64,000 nucleotides of DNA, from positions 143,827 through 207,826 of the forward strand of contig NMRA01000401.1 in assembly GCA_002633005.1 (NCBI GenBank), in the 5' to 3' direction. The notes below the pieces were generated by a model. It was not told the origin of the DNA. It ran no database searches and was given only the letters and a program-made list of their open reading frames with translations. The first letter of the stretch is position 1; each line of letters starts with the position of its first letter. Origin of the DNA: Phoronis australis (lineage: Eukaryota; Phoronida; Phoronidae). Made by a program: the position numbers and the translations under genes. Below, in pieces: positions 51,701 through 60,485 of the stretch.

Positions 51701-54700
51701 CCTTATGGATAATTCTACAAAACTCTCTGCTCGGAAATACGAGTGACGGCATATCTGCACTCATATCCACAGAGTTGGTCAAAGTGTCGACGAAAAAATG
51801 CCACACATATGCTTGATGCGCATACATGTGATGTCAACTTTCCACTCATATTTTACTTTTTCCACTGGTGCTGCGCAGACCAGACTTAAAAATGTTTCCA
51901 ATGAGTATTTTCCATGCCGGTTCAAGATATACATATTCGCAATATTCGCAATAGCGTATTGACCTTATAGATAATTCTACAAAACTGTACTCTTACCAAA
52001 ACAAATGTTGCCTTTGTTAGTCAGAAGGATGAAATCATTTTCATCCTTAGATATAATAACACATTGCAGTGATCGACACAGGAGAAAATCTCTGCTCGGA
52101 AATACGAGTGACGGCATATTTGCACTCATATCCACAGAGTTGGTCAAAGTGTCAACGAAAAACAGACATATGCTTGATGCGCATGCAAGTGATGTCAATT
52201 TTCCACTCATATTTTACTTTTTCCACAGCGCCATATTTTCTTGAAAGTGTTTACTCGCTCATATCACATCCTGGTAGATGTAAGACAGATTCGTTTGAGT
52301 TCATCGCAAGTTCTGGAATCACCGGCAGTTATGACACGTTTAGAATTTTACTTTTCAAATGTGACTGCTCAGCGATTTCAAACGCATGGAATTCATAAAT
52401 CACAGGTATATGATAGCAAAACAATATGGGTAAATTTTCTGTTTTTGTCAACAGAATGTAAGTGTTTGAGCTCAAGGAAGGATCTCCGTAAAGCTCAAAT
52501 TTTGCAAACCTCAGAACATCACATTTGAGAAATGGCCGATTGGATTTATAGGAAACTTTCAGATACTATGCTTTAATGCACTATTTTCCAAAAAGCCGTT
52601 GGGAATTATTTTCAAAATTTTTTAACTTTTGAATGAGTGGCTATCAAAAATGGGATTTTTATGATGTGTATGAAAATATCAAAAGTTGCATAAAACAAAA
52701 ATGAAATTATTAGGAAACAGTAACAGAGCTTATGAGAATTCACCTGTTTTATATCAAACAAAATTTTGTCCAGTTATCGATACTGCCATTTGTTATGGGT
52801 GCATCTTCCTTTTTTAAAGTTAACTAAAAACACATGATCACCTGACCCATGTAATAGCAGACTGGTATGAAGCTAGAAATCAAATTCTATAGGCTTTCTA
52901 TACATTAAGAAGAAAATATATACTACAAATACCAAGTTGCTATTTTTAATTTTCTAGATATTTGCCTAAATACACAGACCTTCATAAACTCAACTAGCAG
53001 TTGGCCAAGATTCAGTCAGAGATGAGACCATTGAGACTACAGATTAGGGGACTGGGCAGCAACAATCAACAGATTGAGTCAGAGATGAGACAAATGGGAA
53101 TGCAGATTCAGAGACTGAGTCGCAACATTCAACAGATTCACTCAGAGATGAAGCAAATCAGCGTGCTGATTAACAGGCTGAGCTGCAACATTCAACAGAT
53201 TCAGTCAGAGATGAGAGAAATGAGACTGCAGGTGGAAAGGCTGAGCTGCAACACTCAACCACGCCAAGATGAGATGGACAGAGATTTACATGGGGAAAAT
53301 AATGTGTCTTGTTACAGCGAGGCACGCTATACAGGTAAATAACGAAGAGATTTTAAGCTCAACATAAAAGTACTTATCAGTTGCATTATCAAGCATGTTT
53401 TCCAAAAGCATCATGAGTAATAAATCATCTTGCTACATTTAGAATGTAAATAAAGGAGTGAACACTACCTATAATTTAACTTTTGCATTGCAGGGGCTAT
53501 TCTAGGGTACAGTGAAGAAAGCCGACTTGTGGCCGAAGAAACAGGGTCGGATCATCAGTAGCAGTCAATTTTTCATTTATCAAAGATAGATGATTACTGC
53601 AAATACCGTAATGGAAAATTTACCAAAAGTTGTTTTATGACATCACCATAGTACACACTATGGTAGTAACACACTAAACAATTTTTAATCTTTATTTCTA
53701 CGGAGAAATCTGAAAAAATGAAATTCCACTTCTCGGCCATATTGTGTGCGAAATAAGTGAAGAATTACCCCAACACAAAATAGCCCCGTCTACTCAACAT
53801 GAAGCAAGGCTGAGTACGTGAACAATTATGGATGAGAAGGTCAACAGGAGGAGCCAATGAACTGTAGTGTAATCTTGACTAAACGAAAACTCTGGTGACC
53901 AACTACCGTTACTGCTTAATGAATGTAATGGAAAATTTCTGTAAAATGTTTTTGGTTGCTTAAACCAATAAGCAACACTACTGAAACGTACCAGTGAATG
54001 CATCCCAAATTGTATGCTTCTAGGGGTGTTCTTTAGTATCAAAGGAAGATGTCACTGAGACTGTTTACACTTTTGTTCTAAATGCAATCGAAAAGTGAAC
54101 TGTACAAGGTGTTACCAATCTAAATGTAAAGTCCATTGCTTTGCTTTGTTTGCTTGTATATTACCTAGTTTCATAAAGTCCCAGCGGTGGCACTGTTACT
54201 ATAAGGATTCCTTTTGTTGTCGCTCAGTGACTTCTAACTTGTTAGTTGAATTCAAGATTATTGTATATAAGAATATAAGACACAAGTTCACACAGTGAAA
54301 GAGTAGAATCAAGTGACATATACATAACACTCAAATTGCACACCAAACATTAACCTGCATGTGTCAAAATTGCGATCGCGTGAACAGATTTATCATTTGA
54401 GTTCAGGATTAGAAGGTAACAGAATTGCTGTTTTGTAGGTACATGAATGTTCTATGAATGTGTTTTGAATGATATATATGCATGCTTATGAATAAAGAAG
54501 TTTGATGGCTCCAACACCAAACATTGCATCAAATATAACCTATAAAATGACAACGATTTGATCTTTGAAAAGCTCATATTAGTGGCAGACGGACGCTTTG
54601 AACGACGTTTTACCCCTAACTACTACACACTGGACACTGGACTGCATTTTGGCTCAATCGATTAAGCTGTTTGAATATAGATTATGCTGATAGCACAAAT

Positions 54701-55585
54701 TGTTTGAACTTTTACGTTTTCATTTACGTACTAGGCAGAAAATGTATTTTCGCTAATTGACAGGGAGATTCCTTCATTGTCAAAGGACCACGCCTGGTTG
54801 GCAGGGAACCCTCAGAGTCCACAACTTAGGCAACAGGCTATTGCTAAATTACTGCTGAAATCCAGCTGACCCACATGTTAATCGGTCAAAGTGTCTACAA
54901 GAAAGTGAAGGAGAAACATCATATGTTCTGGTGAGAGAAGTGTAAAAATGGCCAGTTATTGGTTTGGGCAACTGAAAGAAAGCTTACTTGAAAAGTTGAA
55001 GTTGGAAGAAATTAAAGATATCGACAGCGTCCTAAGGTATCCCTTCATGCGCAAAAGGTACTTACAGCAACGGGATGTTGATGATTTAAACAGTGTGAGA
55101 ATTTGCCGAAAAGCTTCCAGAAGAGCGTATGAGATGGCCACCACCTCAGACTGTACTGTTATTGTTACCGAGACTGCATACATACATACATGGTTATATG
55201 AACCAAAACCGTAATCCCATGTTCACAGGTTCATATCTCAAAGCAAACAAAACACTAGGTCTACATCAAAATATTCTCGGGGAATGGTGTCAGACTCTTT
55301 TAGTAACAGCCATGACTCAAAAACAGACTTAATTTTAACCTGAGTGTGTGTACTGTGTAAGAGGAAGTAAACAAGAGAAAACGAAAGTTCACTGCACCTA
55401 ACTATGGCGTCCAAATTCTCTTCAGTCAAGAAGTTGTGCTCTTTAATTATTTCCGTCCATCTATCTTCTTCGGGGAGGTCCAAATTCAGTACATATTCCT
55501 TTACGGGCACGGAGTGTTGTGTGTGGGCCACAAAAAATGAGCCAAGTATCCAAAACACAACCTTGACAAAGGAAGCTGCCATCAT
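33734..55585 (-). CDS. NAAA: NAAA, N-acylethanolamine acid amidase
   Basis: Lysosomal cysteine amidase of the choloylglycine/Ntn-hydrolase family that hydrolyses N-acylethanolamines such as palmitoylethanolamide. Coding exons in transcript order: 55585-55398, 43238-43144, 42712-42643, 40629-40488, 39514-39424, 38346-38267, 36350-36178, 35908-35852, 34902-34807 and 33806-33734. All phases match; total 354 aa (human 359). Seen: a signal peptide (MMAASFVKVVFWILGSFFVA), YVLNLDLPEEDRW, PSPFAGEIKG, the nucleophile Cys120 in FCTSIVAQDS where self-cleavage should occur, Arg136 and Asp139 in HGRNLDY, GSWWENL, IVGGVKPGEGAVIT, DVWPLNP and Asn in ETNFDHWK. CTSIVAQDS and DVWPL favour NAAA over its sister acid ceramidase (ASAH1), though an ancestral form cannot be excluded. 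Exon 6 has a second copy at 37154-37233. Intron 1 is 12.2 kb and holds candidate plus-strand genes. Confidence 0.93.
36894..37052 (+). mobile_element. hAT-like MITE, copy C
   Basis: Starts CAGTGGCGGATTTAGGG, contains GAGAATGTCTGACAGGC and AAAATCCTGGCTAAAA, and ends AATCTGCCCCTG. Same family as 11501-11653, plus orientation, in an NAAA intron. Confidence 0.65.
37154..37233 (-). pseudogene. Second copy of NAAA exon 6
   Basis: Encodes the same 26 residues (QGSWWENLIIALFDRKAL and the following PDSFLVRR) with intact acceptor and donor. Only one of the two copies can be used in a transcript without breaking the frame. I used the copy at 38267-38346 in the NAAA model, but either would do. Confidence 0.75.
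37981..38225. repeat. 61-bp minisatellite, array 1 (four units)
   Basis: Four head-to-tail units of about 58-61 bp, each with a GGAATACATTTACTGAATA block, TTTAGTACCTCTCTCA and AATAACATGAAGGAAAGTT. Part of the duplicated 1113-bp block; array ends at the N. Confidence 0.85.
39092..39434. repeat. 61-bp minisatellite, array 2, overlapping an exon end
   Basis: About six units of the same repeat as array 1. The last unit overlaps the 3' end of NAAA exon 5 (39424-39514): its TTTAGTACCTCTCTCATTAAG is the exon's own last bases plus its splice donor, read on the opposite strand. The repeat therefore contains copies of this exon-intron junction. Confidence 0.85.
40200..40450 (+). repeat. Old dispersed repeat, copy 2 (partial)
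   Basis: Shares the later blocks of the 420-bp family described at 2640-3060: ATCAATACCGTCG, CTAAATTTTACTAAAAAGA, TATGGTCACACGAGTC, a GATTGATAAAAA block and a TAAATACATAGACTTG end. Lies next to and upstream of the NAAA exon 4 donor. Confidence 0.5.
42048..42490. repeat. Inverted-repeat element in NAAA intron 3
   Basis: ATTTTCCGAAAATTGGC near 42049 is mirrored by GCCTATTTTCGGAAAT near 42470. Between them CCATGGGTG/CCAATGGGTG words and their complements recur. It looks like an old inverted-repeat element of about 440 bp; boundaries are approximate. Confidence 0.4.
44610..44764 (+). mobile_element. hAT-like MITE, copy D
   Basis: Starts CAGTGGTGGATTCAACGGG, contains GCGAATGTCTCACGGGC and AAAATCCTGGCTAAT, ends CTGGATCCGCCCCTG. 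The word AATTG occurs directly at both outer flanks and may be part of a target duplication. Confidence 0.65.
46052..48295. repeat. 1.12-kb tandem duplication with acidic-codon satellite
   Basis: Two head-to-tail copies (46052-47173 and 47174 to about 48295) of a unit of about 1122 bp, roughly 80-90% alike by eye. Each begins with GGAGCGA-ACTTGGCGAAAT followed by two 160-bp subrepeats rich in GAT/GAC/GAA triplets, then a CATCAATGCAGCAAGAGCGC block, and ends with several CCGCCATCTT words and GTTATGTGTA. Open frames inside it (for example 47884-48273 minus) are by-products of the repeat. The diverged copies argue for a real old duplication, unlike the N-flanked blocks. Confidence 0.75.
48571..48726 (+). 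repeat. 94-bp tandem repeat with CCACYAGGTGGGG
   Basis: Two imperfect head-to-tail copies, each with AACTCCAGC near the start and TTACCATTTGACCAC followed by YAGGTGGGG at the end. The end resembles a CTCF core site, but the resemblance rests on one short word. Confidence 0.5.
49303..49566 (+). pseudogene. THAP-like frame without a start codon
   Basis: An 87-codon open frame with no ATG. Its second half reads FTIPKDVEIRKRW followed by VVAICRDEGKY, resembling the FPKDxxxRKKWxxAIRRD core of THAP zinc-finger domains, which occur in P-element-like transposases and their domesticated relatives. The zinc-binding Cys/His pairs are not evident and the frame ends 30 codons later, so this would be a decayed fragment. 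The first half is not recognisable. Confidence 0.25.
50555..53561 (+). CDS. Unknown protein with 21-residue coiled-coil repeats
   Basis: Three exon-like blocks that join in phase: 50555-50662 (acceptor TTACAG, donor GTCAGT), 53001-53334 (acceptor CTAGCAG, donor GTAAAT) and 53494-53561 (acceptor TTGCAG, stop TAG at 53559). The middle exon has four gap-free 63-bp repeats (53008-53259), each encoding a QIxSEMRxMxLQIxRLSxNIQ-like unit. Twenty-one residues is three heptads, and Ile/Met/Leu spacing fits an amphipathic coiled coil. The first block encodes a Ser-rich segment (NSKTGDEMILEARPFPASSQ); the last encodes AILGYSEESRLVAEETGSDHQ. The 5' end and start codon were not found, and linking the first block to the others rests only on phase and order. 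It lies antisense inside NAAA intron 1. I do not recognise the family. Confidence 0.5.
51340..51558 (+). pseudogene. Possible LINE reverse-transcriptase C-terminal remnant
   Basis: In one frame the end of this segment reads SRTPQEIRKQNHVP, then a short spacer and YKSVYPQAINKWDK. This recalls the C-terminal stretch of many non-LTR retrotransposon polymerases, where a charged RxxRN segment is followed by a FPRTIxxWN motif. The match is short and the key residues are altered, so the assignment is tentative. Confidence 0.2.
51696..52235 (+). repeat. Direct duplication of a 140-bp segment
   Basis: 51727-51870 and 52089-52230 are close copies (CTCTGCTCGGAAATACGAG, CCACAGAGTTGGTCAAAG, CATATGCTTGATGCGCAT). 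A leading block with GATAATTCTACAAAACT is also repeated (51710 and 51969). Indels differ between copies in all frames, so the long minus-strand open frame at 51977-52210 is unlikely to be coding. Confidence 0.7.
52506..52980 (+). repeat. Old dispersed repeat, copy 3
   Basis: Aligns by landmarks over its whole length with the copy at 60930-62220 (AACATC-CATTTGAGAAATGG, GAAACTTTCAGATAC, TTTTCCAAAA-GC, ATCGATACTGCC, ACTAAAAACACATGATC, AAAATATATACTA and a TAAATACACAGACCTT end). It ends about 20 bp before the coiled-coil exon at 53001. Confidence 0.55.
54948..55214 (+). CDS. Candidate death-fold (CARD-like) coding exon
   Basis: An ATG-initiated 88-codon frame. Residues 1-68 look like a small helical domain: MASYWFGQLKESLLEKLKL, EEIKDIDSVLR, YLQQRDVDDLNSV and KASRRAYEMA, a helix pattern reminiscent of CARD domains (LLEKL at helix 1, a YLxQRDVxxL segment and a KA-containing helix 5). 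A GTATGA donor after codon 61 could end a first exon inside the frame. It is antisense to NAAA, in intron 1, 184 bp from exon 1. Domain assignment is by pattern only; it may also be a chance frame. Confidence 0.35.
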   Translation: MASYWFGQLKESLLEKLKLEEIKDIDSVLRYPFMRKRYLQQRDVDDLNSVRICRKASRRAYEMATTSDCTVIVTETAYIHTWLYEPKP

Positions 55586-55994
55586 AGATTATAGACAACA
55601 GATTCGCAACTCCGGCATATTCTTACGAGCTGAGTTGAACTCTCCTGACCTATCTGCTGCAGTTTCCGGTCAGTATATTTTGACGAGAAATACTTGCATC
55701 TACTTTACTGTCCAAAACAACGAAAAAAATATTAATTTTGGCACTGAAACGGTTTTCAAAGTCTTTCAATAGTAGAAGTGTTGGTATTATGAGTACTTTT
55801 GGCAATGCTACTGGTAATTAATTACAAAATTCAAACTTCGGTGCCGACTGATTATGTCGTCTGCTTGCCCAATAGCAGCATAGTTATCGGACAGTTTTTG
55901 ATTTATGGTTTACATAGGCCTATTGAGAAAACTACGAAAGCGCGTTTATAAATCAACATTCTCGAGTGAGCAGTTCTTCTGGGAAGTGTTGAGA

Positions 55995-56051
55995 GGCCCT
56001 TAAAAGGGCCGTTGGTTGTAGCTATAGCGTGAAATGGTTCTTAAAAGAACC
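55995..56051 (-). terminator. Pair of histone-type 3' stem-loop motifs
   Basis: On the minus strand 56051-56036 reads GGTTCTTTTAAGAACC and 56010-55995 reads GGCCCTTTTAAGGGCC, each preceded by CAAC. Both fit the replication-dependent histone mRNA 3' stem-loop (six-pair stem GGYYCT/AGRRCC, loop TTTA, AAC just upstream). The stems differ by paired changes that keep base pairing. I find no histone coding sequence on the minus strand between them and the N at 56416, so they may be a remnant of a histone gene end or a chance hairpin pair. Confidence 0.5.
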
Positions 56052-56085
56052 GTTGAATAATTCAACATAAATCACACAGTATACC

Positions 56086-56310
56086 ATGCTCACTCAAGTA
56101 CTGAAGGTCCTCTTCATTCAAGTTTTCATCTTGGAAGGTTGGATGAAAACAGAGGAGATGACAATATCGATGACAGTTGTAACACCTTATATAAATGTTA
56201 CCGTTCTCCAACGTTATCACGAACCCTGCCTTTTTCAGTTCTTGTTCCTGGATTCAGAAGTAGCCCAGAACCATAGGGAAAAAAGACAACGAAAACGAAT
56301 CAAATTTTGA
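56086..56310 (+). CDS. Short frame with signal-peptide-like start
   Basis: ATG-initiated, 74 codons, beginning MLTQVLKVLFIQVFILEGW, which looks like a signal peptide, then a Thr/Val-rich stretch (MTISMTVVTPYINVTVLQ) with an NVT glycosylation site and a basic end. It may be the first exon of a secreted or membrane protein cut off by the contig joint at 56416. It is divergent from NAAA. No family recognised. Confidence 0.25.
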   Translation: MLTQVLKVLFIQVFILEGWMKTEEMTISMTVVTPYINVTVLQRYHEPCLFQFLFLDSEVAQNHREKRQRKRIKF

Positions 56311-56416
56311 AAATCATCGCCTTCGTGTGATTATGTGTTGCTGTCGCCAGACTTGTTCCTCCCCAACATCAATGTCGAAAATCGACGTTACAAGTGATGC
56401 AAACTAGTGTCCTTTN

Positions 56417-59400
56417 AAGCTAATTCCTTTGCATTTCGCGTGTGTGGCCGAACAACCGGCCACACAGTAGCCGACCATGATTAGCAGACGACGTACTTGC
56501 CGGAAATTACACCAGATAATTTAGCCAGGTGCCGCCAGTGAATAATGACGTAAGGGCTTGTGCGCAAGCTCACAGATTTCGTCCGTTGAAAGTATACGGA
56601 GTTGGCGGTCCAATGTACTATAGTCTAGTCTATGCTGCCATCTAGGAAAGAAACAGCGCCATCTGAGGTAAGAACACGGTAAACCGCCGCCGGGATATTC
56701 CACAACCGACGAGATGTTCAGCGATATTTACACTCTCCGGTAAAAAGTATATTGCTACTTTGACAGGTATCATAAACCGTTCCTGAATGCCAACAATGAA
56801 TTCACACCCAGCTTTTAACGTCATTTGCTTTGCTCCAAGATGATTTTGCAGTATGGAATCTGAAATCAATCACTAACTGCAAAAATATGAATCCCTCGAT
56901 GCAACAACATGTGTAAGTGTAACTTAGTTCACGACAAATACCTATTGGCCTAATTAACATAACACGGATTTATTTTTTCGTTTCTTATTTTAATTTGAAA
57001 TCTTTTCATATGTATCAATGGCCTCATTTCAAACATTTTCAAACGTCATTATGATGGGCGTAGAAAAGACCGTATGTCCAGACCATGAGTTTCAGAACGG
57101 TTCAGTAATAGGACCTTGTCGACAAGTGAGTGTAGGGTTAAAATTCTTCAATTTACAACAAAAAACAACTTAACAATTGGTAAAATGTTTCTATTTTTCA
57201 GAGACTTAAATTGTTGTGAATACTCAAAGAGTTTACCAAAATGAAATGTTTTGTCAATGGCTCCACCGGCCGCCATGATTGGCCGGGCCTATACCTTGCT
57301 CAAAGCAAATTTTCGTGATAGTTAGATAATGGTATATTTAAATTTGAGAAATTTGACAAAATATCGTTTGGTAATAGCTCCGCCATACACGTTATAGCGT
57401 TTTCCCGTTGATCCCAACTTGTTCGATTCTATACTGATTTCCCGACAAGACGTTGGGAAGATGTCGCCCGAGTGTAGCCAATATCTTACATGACTGATAA
57501 ACTTCATTCTGGCATTTACGATTGGAGGGCCAGCTAGGCTCTTTTGTTTGATAATTGCTCTTATCTCCCTGACTGGGCTATGCTGTTAAAATATGAGTTG
57601 AGTTATACCATACCTGAACAGAAATCAACAGTCTCAATGTGAAATCCTCCGCGTCAAATGGTGATCATGTTTAGTTTTTGAATCGCCAAAATAGCCCAAC
57701 TACAAGCCAAAGTTACGACAATCTATTCTTTCCAAACGTACCAATTAATTCGCTCAGGGTTTAACTAATTCTCACATGGTCTGTAATAAGCCTGGTAGAT
57801 AATTGGCCTGCCTGTAACTAGTGTTGTCACACCACGCAGGCAAAAGACTGTGCCTGTGACAGTTAACAAAGGAGCTAAATGTTATCGTGACACGCACACA
57901 ACCCTCTACTTCTGGTAAAGTCAATGAACGGGAGAACGCCGTCATGACTGAACCTTGCTAAAAACAAAGCAAATTTTCCATTCCGGATAATTTAGATACC
58001 GGTAGGTTTCAAATTGAAAATTTTCACAAAATGAAATTTACCATCATGCCTCAGTGTCTGTCCTTCATATTGAGACCAAATTGAAGATTTTTTATCGCAT
58101 TTAACCAAATACATTGAAAATTATAGATTTTACCTAAAAAGTAAATATTTTCTGACAGAATAAAGCCTTTAGACTACTTTTTGACATTACTAACAAGAAA
58201 CTAGTTACATTCACTGCAATTACACAACTGTTTTGACACAGCCACAAATTTCGTTTGATACTGCTGTGTTTATGATGAAATTTCAAGAATCAGGGTCAGT
58301 TTAGTCCGCCATTTTTGGCAACTAGCCGTTCATGCATAGTATCATTCTAGAAAGTTTCATATGATACGACTTTCCAGAATTTTTACATTGTGCTGGTCCC
58401 ATATAACCGTGACCTTGAGAATCAAATAACCTGTCCTAGCGGTAACACCTAAGACTATAGAGTATCTATGGTAACACAGTGTACAGTAGTCGATGAACAA
58501 TTAAAACATCTGAAAATGCATACTTTGTATTTTTAGATGCAATTTGTTTTCTGCATATTTTTTAAAATTGTAATGTACATTAATCGAAGAAATCGTTCAG
58601 TTTTTCTACTTGGAGGCTGCTGTCTTGTGACTAAACTAACAAAGTTATTTCGAAACAAAGTCCGAGCATAGCGGTCCAAAAGTTAACAGACCAACCATAA
58701 TGCTTGAATAATAGACTATTGACTATAACGAATATCTATGGTTGAATGGATTAATTCACTTCGAACTTAATGGTGACCAAATTTTGAACACAGGTTCTAG
58801 CTGAAAGCGCATAAGATTTCATTGTTACAACGCTACCTACGACGTGAAAGGACAATTGGGTGATGTAAGATTATCCAGCAGACAGGCCTGGATTTATACA
58901 CAAGTTGTGAACATGTAGCATATAGGAAAGCGCCAGAATTGCATCAAATTGACTTGTTTGACGCCTTGTTATGCCCATTGCGTCTTTCTTAATTGTAATA
59001 ACTGTTAACCTGAGCAGCAAACTTTTAAGTACAGAATGGCTTTAGCCACCTTACAAACTTTCTTGTTAATCCCCCTACATTCTCTGTCATGAGGGACGAC
59101 TACCCTGACAACGATTTTGGCCTCTACCAAGTCATGACAAGGAATTCTGGGTCGCTTTGTCTCAATACTTTAGACTTCTACTGCATTCAAGTTATATTGT
59201 AACTGAGCATCAAAAACATGAATTTACTAATTTCGTACAAGTAATCAATCACATCGTATGCTACTTTGAAGGTGATTTTTAATTCACCAGCATAGACACG
59301 CACGGTCCTGGTCATCTATTTTGAACCACACAGCATTCACTCGCAGTTGCAAAAGTCCTGGATTTTGACACAATTTAATGCTCGATACTGATTGGAGAAA

Positions 59401-60387
59401 ACAGGTTCTCAAACTGTGGGACCTATGAAAGTGACTACTAACTCTTGCTCTGATTAAGCAGACAATAATGAAGCTCGACCATTTCCCCACTTGAAAATAT
59501 TCAATGTTGTACTCGTGTTATATTGGAAACACCAAACGGTATTAAAACATAAATATTGTTCATTATTGAAATTGTGATGAGGAGAAATACTTCGTGTTAA
59601 TCTGCATGAGGCTTCACAGTTTTTTTACAACTTGACAAGTAACTAATAACAGAACTATGAACTTGAATAGTATATGTCTTTAATAATGCTGAAAACATTA
59701 AATTGCTACCAGGCAAAAGAAATGGACAAAGCACAATAGTTAGGAGCGCTAATTCCACTTACTGATAAACCAATGACAGAATGGATTCATGTTTACAGTA
59801 GTGGCAAGCTGCAATTTGTCACACTTCAAAATGTCACAGGTAAGTGTCATTTGTCACAGTGTTGTGGTGCTTTTTGCATGTATAAGTCCTAATAATTTTA
59901 CTTTGTAACATAGGCAGGACACAATATTTGCCACATAGGCAAGACGCAATATTTTTCAGTGACAATGAAGAATTTCAGGAATTTCCAATGAGGAAAAAGG
60001 AACCACAGAATTCTGAAAACGTCACAGAATTTCAAACAAGCAAGTTTTGTCACAAAATGACACCATGTCACAGGTAGTGCATTTCCCGTAACTGGAATGA
60101 CCTGTTGATTTGATGCATCAACACCCTAATCGCAGAATAGGGTTTCCAGGGTTGCACACAGATGCCATGACGGTAATTCCAAGACATTTTAACAAAGTAC
60201 ATTTGCCAAGTACAATATACCTGAATGGTGAATGTGGGCTGCACTCACTCAATACATCAAAAGAATTAAAACATACATACATGATATAGGCAGAGGACAC
60301 TGGCGAAAATTATTAATGAGAATACAACATAAAAATTTGGAAAATTTATTAAACTTTGATGGCAATATATACAACACAACATGAAAG
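56417..60387. other. Gene-poor block between two single-N joints
   Basis: Bounded by N at 56416 and N at 60388, so probably an independent contig. It contains no DDX19 exon that I can find, although the 3' half of that gene should start here. One minus-strand frame (56869-56642), following a TTTCAG acceptor, contains KAGCEFIVGIQERFMIPVKV and might be an exon of something unknown. The rest shows only AT-rich sequence and small repeats (for example ACATAGGCAGGACACAATATTT near 59910, imperfectly duplicated). Confidence 0.4.
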
Positions 60388-60485
60388 NGGCTTCGACTTA
60401 ACTATAAATCGCATAATGTAACATGGCACATAAGAGGACTAATAATTCTTACTTTTGAGTAAATGTGGTTAAACCAAATACCTAC

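Larger units (their letters stand above)
43239..55397. other. NAAA intron 1 (12.2 kb)
   Basis: The two flanking NAAA exons join in phase (AG/A) and the junction aligns with human NAAA with only a one-residue difference in length, so I see no missing exon. The intron contains a hAT-like MITE, a 1.1-kb satellite-like duplication, a THAP-like frame, a possible LINE remnant, an old dispersed repeat and plus-strand candidate genes at 50555-53561 and 54948-55214, each listed separately. Confidence 0.6.

Noticed and set aside
51977-52210. 77-codon minus-strand frame with a hydrophobic start
   Set aside because: The duplicate at 51727-51870 carries indels that shift this frame, so it is not under coding constraint.
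55404-55772. 122-codon plus-strand open frame
   Set aside because: Antisense shadow of NAAA exon 1, which is supported by homology and splice phase.
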